A stretch of 8,541 bases of DNA, taken from positions 1 to 8,541 of the forward strand of contig JAQSXM010000119.1 in NCBI GenBank assembly GCA_029256645.1. The letters are read 5' to 3'. The notes beneath the pieces are model-generated. The model worked only from the letters and a program-made list of their open reading frames with translations, had not been told where the DNA came from and ran no database searches. Origin of the DNA: Sporomusa sp. (GTDB lineage Bacteria > Bacillota_C > Negativicutes > Sporomusales > Sporomusaceae). Made by a program: the position numbers and the translations under genes. Positions within the stretch are counted from its first letter, which is position 1; each line of letters opens with the position of its first letter. Positions 5,929 to 8,541 of the stretch are shown here, in pieces.

Positions 5929-6954
5929 TTATTTTGTACTTTCCTGATGATTTTTGAACATAACATGATGTTTTTTCAACATTTCCGGGATCGGCAGTTC
6001 ATAGGGACAGCGGAGAACACATTCACCGCATTCGATACACTTTTCCACCGACTCCATCGCATTACGGGCAAAATCAACCGCAACTGCCGGCGACATCCGC
6101 CGTGCGATTACCTGGTACCCCATAGCCGGGGTTATACTTACCCCATGTGGACAAGGCTGACAGTATTCACAACGCCGGCAGAACTGTTTGCCCAGTTCAT
6201 CGCGATATTTGTCCATCAATACCAGATCAGCATCGGTAACAGTATTCACTTCATTATAGAAGGACAAAATTTCGTCAACCGCCTCAGGTGAATCAAAGCC
6301 CGGAATGGGTAACATCTCCGGAAACTGCCGCAGAAACTTAAAAGCAATTGCTGCATTGTCAATCATGCCACCGGCAAACGGTTTCATCACAATAAACCCA
6401 ACATTCATTTTGATCGCCAGCTCACGTAATTCGCCTTTAGCTGCATCCTCAATAAAGTTAAAAGGAAATTGGATTGTGCTGAATAACCCGGTCTTAACCA
6501 ACCGTATGGCCATTGTCAGGCTGTGCGAGGTAACACCAATATGCCGTATTTTGCCCTGCTGCTGAGCCCGCTTCGCCACTTCGAACGCTCCGCCGGCGGC
6601 CGTTGCAACCTCCCAATCCTGTTCACGCGAGACCTGATGAAGCTGGTATAGATCAATATATTCTGTTTGCAGCATCCGCAGACTATTCTCAAGATGCTCC
6701 AGCGCTCCAGCCCCATCGCGGCGTCCGGTTTTGGTTGCAATGACAATCTTGTCCCTCATCCCGGAAAAAGCCCTGCCGATCTTATCCTCACTATCGCGGT
6801 AGGCATTTGCGGTATCATAGAATGTAACACCCTGTTCATAAGCATGACGCAGTGTCTTGACCGCCTGATTAGTTTCCAGACGAATAATAGGTATACACCC
6901 AAAACCTACTTCCGAGATGGTTAACCCGGTTTGTCCCAAATTACGGTACTGCAT
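5929..6954 (-). CDS. Aldo/keto reductase with C-terminal ferredoxin-like [4Fe-4S] domain
   Basis: Predicted cytoplasmic oxidoreductase of 341 residues. The N-terminal TIM-barrel aldo/keto reductase domain (about 1-230) keeps the catalytic tetrad: Asp47 (FYDTAN), Tyr52, Lys75 (ATKTG) and His106 (LYQLHQ). The C-terminal part has two cysteine clusters, C259/C262/C265/C268 followed by P, and C306/C309/C312/C316 followed by P. This is the pattern of a 2[4Fe-4S] ferredoxin in which the fourth cysteine of each set binds the other cluster. Such fusions are common in anaerobes and their natural substrates are mostly unknown; flavin- or ferredoxin-linked electron transfer is plausible. ATG at 6954 has a GGATGG/AAAGGA ribosome binding site about 9-12 nt upstream. 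It appears to be a single-gene unit with its own promoter. The family is certain and the reaction is not. Confidence 0.94.
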   Translation of the reverse strand: MQYRNLGQTGLTISEVGFGCIPIIRLETNQAVKTLRHAYEQGVTFYDTANAYRDSEDKIGRAFSGMRDKIVIATKTGRRDGAGALEHLENSLRMLQTEYIDLYQLHQVSREQDWEVATAAGGAFEVAKRAQQQGKIRHIGVTSHSLTMAIRLVKTGLFSTIQFPFNFIEDAAKGELRELAIKMNVGFIVMKPFAGGMIDNAAIAFKFLRQFPEMLPIPGFDSPEAVDEILSFYNEVNTVTDADLVLMDKYRDELGKQFCRRCEYCQPCPHGVSITPAMGYQVIARRMSPAVAVDFARNAMESVEKCIECGECVLRCPYELPIPEMLKKHHVMFKNHQESTK

Positions 6955-7035
6955 ACTTTATATCCATCCTTTCCAGGTTAGAGCACCTTACTGGTGTTTT
7001 CCAACCAATTTAAAATTCTATTAATGTTATTATCT

Positions 7036-7071
7036 GTAAATATCTTACTGTCATTTACCGTAAAAAGTCAA
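7036..7071 (-). promoter_or_regulatory. Candidate promoter with GTAAA/TTTAC dyad upstream of the reductase gene
   Basis: On the minus strand TTGACT (7066-7071) and TAAGAT (7042-7047) are 18 nt apart, 5/6 and 4/6 matches to the sigma-A consensus. Three copies of the same half-site lie across it: GTAAA (7036-7040), TTTAC (7054-7058) and GTAAA (7060-7064), making GTAAAT-N11-ATTTAC and TTTACcGTAAA palindromes over the -10 box and spacer. This placement suits a repressor operator, but no known regulator is identified. Confidence 0.5.
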
Positions 7072-7089
7072 TAAGCAAGCGTACATATC

Positions 7090-7128
7090 AAAAAGAAAAA
7101 CCCGGCAGCTATAGCCTAAGCTGCCGGG
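7090..7128 (-). terminator. Intrinsic terminator of the chemoreceptor gene
   Basis: On the minus strand CCCGGCAGCT (7119-7128) pairs perfectly over 10 bp with AGCTGCCGGG (7101-7110) around an 8-nt loop, followed by TTTTTCTTTTT. It begins 8 nt after the chemoreceptor stop codon and separates that gene from the downstream reductase unit. Confidence 0.95.
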
Positions 7129-7135
7129 TACTTAA

Positions 7136-8541
7136 TTAAATCCGGAATTGACTAATGGTTTCCTGTAATTCCCGAGCCATATCAGCAAGGCTTTGACTGG
7201 CCGCAGCAATCTCTTCCATAGAGGCCGACTGTTCTTCAGTTGCGGCCGATACCGACTCAGCTTCGGACGCTGCCGCTTTACTTAAGTCATCAATAACCTT
7301 AACAGAAGACACAATCTGCTGACTGCCCTGATTCATCTCTTTCATAGCCAGGGAAATTTTAGTAACTTGCGCTAATACCTCAGTGACCAACTGCGCAATC
7401 TCCTGGAAAGAACCACCGGCTGCTGTTACAACCTCAGCCCCCAGGCTGACTTCACGAGTACCGTCCCCCATAGACATAACCGCCTTGGCCGTATCTTTTT
7501 GTATCTCCCCGATCAGACCGGCAATTTGTTTAGCCGCTTCCTGGGATTGTTCAGCCAGCTTGCGGACTTCCTCGGCAACTACGGCAAAACCCCGGCCTTG
7601 CTCACCGGCGCGGGCCGCTTCGATTGCAGCATTTAGCGCCAACAAATTTGTCTGACCGGCAATCCCTGATATTGTGTCTACAATCTGCCCAATTTCCTTG
7701 GACCGCTCGCCCAGGCCGGCCACTACCAGGGATGAATGATTAACCGTCTGCTCTATAAGCACCATTTGCTGAACGGCCCTGCTAATCGAGACACTGCTTT
7801 CTTTTGCCTTATCAGCCGCCTGCGCCGATTTAGCCACAGTTTGGGTGGCTTCAACAGCCGCCTGGTCAATACTGACCGCTATCTTTTCTACCACAGCAGT
7901 TGTCTCAACTACTGCGTTTCTCTGCAGCTCTGTGCCGGAAGCGATGGCAGTGACTGAATTAGCCACCTGATTTGAGGCTTGGGCAGATTCACAAGAACTC
8001 GCGGTTAGCTCTTGTGAGGAAGCAGCCACCTGTTCGGCGCTAGTACGCACCCTGACAATCAAATCACGCAGATTATGTACCATCTTATTGAAGCCTGCTG
8101 CAAGCTCCGCAATTTCATCCTTACCGTTAACCGGAGCCTGGATAGTAAGATCGCCACCGGCAACCATACTTACCTGACCGGCCAGTTCCTCCATTGGTTT
8201 TGTGAGTCGCTTAGCCATAAAGAACGTCAGCAGGATCACGAAGAAAACAGATCCCAGCGTAATCATCGCCGATAACCATCTTAGACTTGCCAGTGGCTTG
8301 TAGAGTACCGCCTCCGGTACACTGATCGCCAACGTCCAGCCTGTTGAAGGTATCTTTTGATAAGCCATAAACAACTCTTTACCGTCATACCGGTAATTCG
8401 AAAAACCCTGGTCTCTGCCAATGATATTCAAAATGACAGGAGCAACATCTTTAAGTTTTTCTATCTCAGCAATGTTTTTTGAAACAAAATCAGGATTAGG
8501 GTGTGCCAGCATCAATCCCTTGGAATCGATGAGAAACGCAT
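7136..8541 (-). CDS. Methyl-accepting chemotaxis protein, partial (N-terminus outside window)
   Basis: Transmembrane chemoreceptor that controls CheA through CheW. The frame stays open to the right edge (the visible part begins [16 protein letters not shown]), so the TTG and ATG codons near 8511-8515 are internal and not starts. The 467 visible residues contain, in order: the end of a dCache-type extracellular sensor (about 1-80, including [17 protein letters not shown]); the second membrane helix (about 87-110); a HAMP domain (about 112-165, [28 protein letters not shown]); and a long coiled-coil signalling domain. Its tip is the near-invariant [29 protein letters not shown] region (about 298-326), and a likely methylation site is [10 protein letters not shown] (about 435-444). 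The arm after the tip is about 150 residues, suggesting the 44-heptad class typical of Firmicutes. There is no CheR-tethering pentapeptide at the end (QFRI). The ligand is unknown because most of the sensor is missing. Confidence 0.96.
   Translation of the reverse strand, partial: AFLIDSKGLMLAHPNPDFVSKNIAEIEKLKDVAPVILNIIGRDQGFSNYRYDGKELFMAYQKIPSTGWTLAISVPEAVLYKPLASLRWLSAMITLGSVFFVILLTFFMAKRLTKPMEELAGQVSMVAGGDLTIQAPVNGKDEIAELAAGFNKMVHNLRDLIVRVRTSAEQVAASSQELTASSCESAQASNQVANSVTAIASGTELQRNAVVETTAVVEKIAVSIDQAAVEATQTVAKSAQAADKAKESSVSISRAVQQMVLIEQTVNHSSLVVAGLGERSKEIGQIVDTISGIAGQTNLLALNAAIEAARAGEQGRGFAVVAEEVRKLAEQSQEAAKQIAGLIGEIQKDTAKAVMSMGDGTREVSLGAEVVTAAGGSFQEIAQLVTEVLAQVTKISLAMKEMNQGSQQIVSSVKVIDDLSKAAASEAESVSAATEEQSASMEEIAAASQSLADMARELQETISQFRI

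Noticed and set aside
8510..8515. TTG/ATG near 8510-8515 as the start of the chemotaxis gene
   Set aside because: The frame continues to the right edge with typical Cache-domain sequence ([15 protein letters not shown]), so these codons are internal and the gene is cut by the window.

Overview
The window looks like chromosomal DNA of a Gram-positive-lineage (Firmicutes/Bacillota-type) anaerobe. The reasons are strong GGAGG-type ribosome binding sites, GTG and TTG starts, two cis-acting RNA switches typical of Firmicutes (a guanine-type purine riboswitch and a T-box), and an aldo/keto reductase fused to a ferredoxin-like iron-sulfur domain, a type common in strict anaerobes. A spore-forming Negativicute or Clostridia relative is my guess; the sequence alone does not fix the genus. 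I see no insertion sequence, integrase, tRNA, rRNA or CRISPR array. This is ordinary core and metabolic territory with rich RNA-level regulation.

Layout, left to right. Positions 1-2253 hold the 5' part of a minus-strand transport operon: promoter (2225-2253), guanine-type purine riboswitch (2113-2181), its terminator (about 2008-2078), a BMP-family substrate-binding lipoprotein (824-1942), an intercistronic hairpin (790-815), and an ABC ATPase that runs off the left edge (1-612). The riboswitch argues that the substrate is a purine nucleoside or base. Positions 2359-3219 (plus strand) hold an EamA/DMT-type membrane transporter. It meets the next operon tail to tail with no base between the two stop codons.

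Positions 3220-5918 hold a minus-strand acetolactate synthase operon (ilvB, then ilvN) with a long leader. The leader has a consensus-like promoter (5890-5918), a T-box riboswitch whose best specifier reading is AUC (isoleucine), a strong terminator (5587-5622), and then a further 176 nt before ilvB that carries two back-to-back hairpins of unknown role (5490-5546).

Positions 5929-6954 (minus) hold an aldo/keto reductase with a C-terminal two-cluster [4Fe-4S] domain, under its own candidate promoter with a GTAAA/TTTAC dyad. Positions 7136-8541 (minus) hold the C-terminal 467 residues of a methyl-accepting chemotaxis protein, followed by a textbook terminator.

The genes fall into separate units: purine uptake repressed by guanine, and the first step of branched-chain amino acid synthesis induced by uncharged tRNA (probably tRNA-Ile) and probably feedback-inhibited by valine through IlvN. 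The exporter, reductase and chemoreceptor have no obvious link to these. I did not find a clearly new biological system. The least explained parts are the double-hairpin unit in the ilvB leader and the candidate operator sequences.
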